From the NCBI GenBank assembly GCA_021162285.1, contig JAGGYZ010000003.1, forward strand, positions 1-5,402: DNA of 5,402 bases, written 5' to 3'. The translations under genes and the position numbers were made by a program. The notes beneath the pieces were generated by a model. It ran no database searches. It saw only the letters and a list, made by a program, of their open reading frames with translations, and had not been told where the DNA came from. Of the stretch, positions 4,549 through 5,402 are shown one piece after another (the first letter of the stretch is position 1; each line of letters starts with the position of its first letter). The stretch comes from Candidatus Fermentibacteraceae bacterium (GTDB lineage: Bacteria; Fermentibacterota; Fermentibacteria; Fermentibacterales; JCC-6).

Positions 4549-5402
4549 TTACTTGAAAAAGTCTATTATTATGTTTGCAACCTCGGAACCAACCCTTCCT
4601 GAAGCACCTCTGCTGCCTGCACCGATGTGTGGTGTGGCAACAACCCCGGGGTGAGCAACAAGAGCACTGTTTTCAGAGGTTGAGGGTTCTTTTTCGTAAA
4701 CATCAACACCTGCCGCGAACACTTTTCCCGAGTCAAGAGCTTCAACAAGTGCCGCCTCGTTGACGGTGCCGCCTCTGGCGCAGTTCACGATTATTACATT
4801 GTCTTTCATCATGTCGAACTGAGGTTTGTCGAGAATGTAGTGAGTGGCATCGTTGTGAGGAATGTGAAGGCTGATGACAGTTGACTCTTTGCAGAGTGTA
4901 TCGAGATCAACTTTTTTCGCACCCTCGAGAACCGGATCTTCAATAAACGGGTCAAAGAATATCACATTCATGTCAAATGCTTTTACGCGCTTCGCCACTT
5001 CTCTGGCAATACGACCGAAACCGATAAGACCAAGAGTTCCATGCCAGAGCTCAAGACCTTTACCGTACTGCTTCTTGTTCCACTCTCCCTGCTTCATTGT
5101 CCTGTCTGCAACGGGAATGTACCTGCAGCATGCAAGCATATGACCTATAGCCAGCTCGGCAACGGCAACAGAACTTGCACTGGGGGTGTTTCTGACTGAA
5201 ATTCCGAGCGCTTCAGCGTCTTTAACATCAATGTTGTCAAGACCAACTCCACCGCGAACGATGAGCTTCAAAGTATCTTTGCAGTACTCAAGTACAGGCA
5301 CTCTGACTTTTGTAGCACTTCTAACAATCATGGCATCATAAGCTGGTACAGTTTCAAGAAGAGCATCCTGATCCATACCGGTTTTTACCGTTACTTCATG
5401 CC
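4549..5402 (-). CDS. serA: D-3-phosphoglycerate dehydrogenase-type 2-hydroxyacid dehydrogenase, N-terminus cut by window edge
   Basis: The first step of serine synthesis oxidises 3-phosphoglycerate to 3-phosphohydroxypyruvate with NAD+, in the cytoplasm. The frame stays open past the Met at 5376: upstream codons read HEVTVKTG, typical of the first beta-strand region, so the true start is outside the window, probably about 20 codons further. Counting from that Met: MIVRSATKV (16-24), RGGVGLDNID (41-50), TPSASSVAVAELAIGHML (64-81), the NAD-binding GLIGFGRIA (116-124), FFDPF (140-144), catalytic Arg201 in NCARGG, Glu230 in DVYEKEP, and His250 in TPHIGAG. The third glycine of the usual GxGxxG is Ala here, a variant also tolerated in this superfamily. 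It stops after the catalytic domain, so this is the short form of about 305 aa without an ACT serine-sensing domain. Substrate specificity cannot be proved from sequence; a related 2-hydroxyacid dehydrogenase is the alternative. The Fn3/DUF6754-like gene starts 29 nt later with no terminator between them. Confidence 0.88.
   Translation of the reverse strand, partial: HEVTVKTGMDQDALLETVPAYDAMIVRSATKVRVPVLEYCKDTLKLIVRGGVGLDNIDVKDAEALGISVRNTPSASSVAVAELAIGHMLACCRYIPVADRTMKQGEWNKKQYGKGLELWHGTLGLIGFGRIAREVAKRVKAFDMNVIFFDPFIEDPVLEGAKKVDLDTLCKESTVISLHIPHNDATHYILDKPQFDMMKDNVIIVNCARGGTVNEAALVEALDSGKVFAAGVDVYEKEPSTSENSALVAHPGVVATPHIGAGSRGASGRVGSEVANIIIDFFK

Noticed and set aside
1..5402. CRISPR array, insertion sequence or phage attachment site.
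   Set aside because: I saw no spaced direct repeats, terminal inverted repeats, transposase or integrase signatures.

Overview
The window is bacterial. Every gene I can support lies on the minus strand, so gene order runs from high to low coordinates. Base composition is about even, intergenic gaps are short, and most genes have a recognisable Shine-Dalgarno (SD) sequence. A lipobox protein and a Sec-exported Fn3 protein indicate normal bacterial secretion. The genes of unknown function look like those of uncultured candidate-phylum genomes (Fermentibacterota/FCB-like). That placement is an impression, because no rRNA or other taxonomic marker is present.

Region A (5402 to 897) is one tightly packed transcription unit. 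It starts with a D-3-phosphoglycerate dehydrogenase-type 2-hydroxyacid dehydrogenase cut by the right window edge. Four membrane-protein genes of unknown function follow: a 429-aa exported Fn3/DUF6754-like protein, a 222-aa six-helix protein, a 330-aa protein with a large extracytoplasmic domain between two anchors, and a 211-aa six-helix protein. Gaps are 29, 22, 10 and 3 nt. The SD of the last gene lies inside the final codons of the gene before it, and the SD of the 330-aa gene overlaps the preceding stop codon. A near-perfect 14-bp intrinsic terminator (846-878) closes the unit 18 nt after the last stop.

Region B (845 to 554) is about 290 bp without a convincing gene. Region C (553 to 1) is a second unit: a 64-aa membrane-anchored ORF that may be a truncated member of a small membrane protein family, then a lipoprotein that looks like the N-terminal part of a GH114 (endo-alpha-1,4-polygalactosaminidase-type) enzyme. 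The lipoprotein continues beyond the left window edge.

The four-gene cassette is the best candidate for an undescribed system. By predicted topology, one soluble domain lies on the cytoplasmic face, and a second soluble domain plus an Fn3 domain lie outside. Two six-helix proteins share a Trp-Arg-Tyr-Pro plus glycine-repeat motif and could form an integral membrane core. This suggests an obligate membrane complex (transport, sensing or envelope function). The sequence alone does not say which, and the dehydrogenase may simply be a housekeeping passenger.
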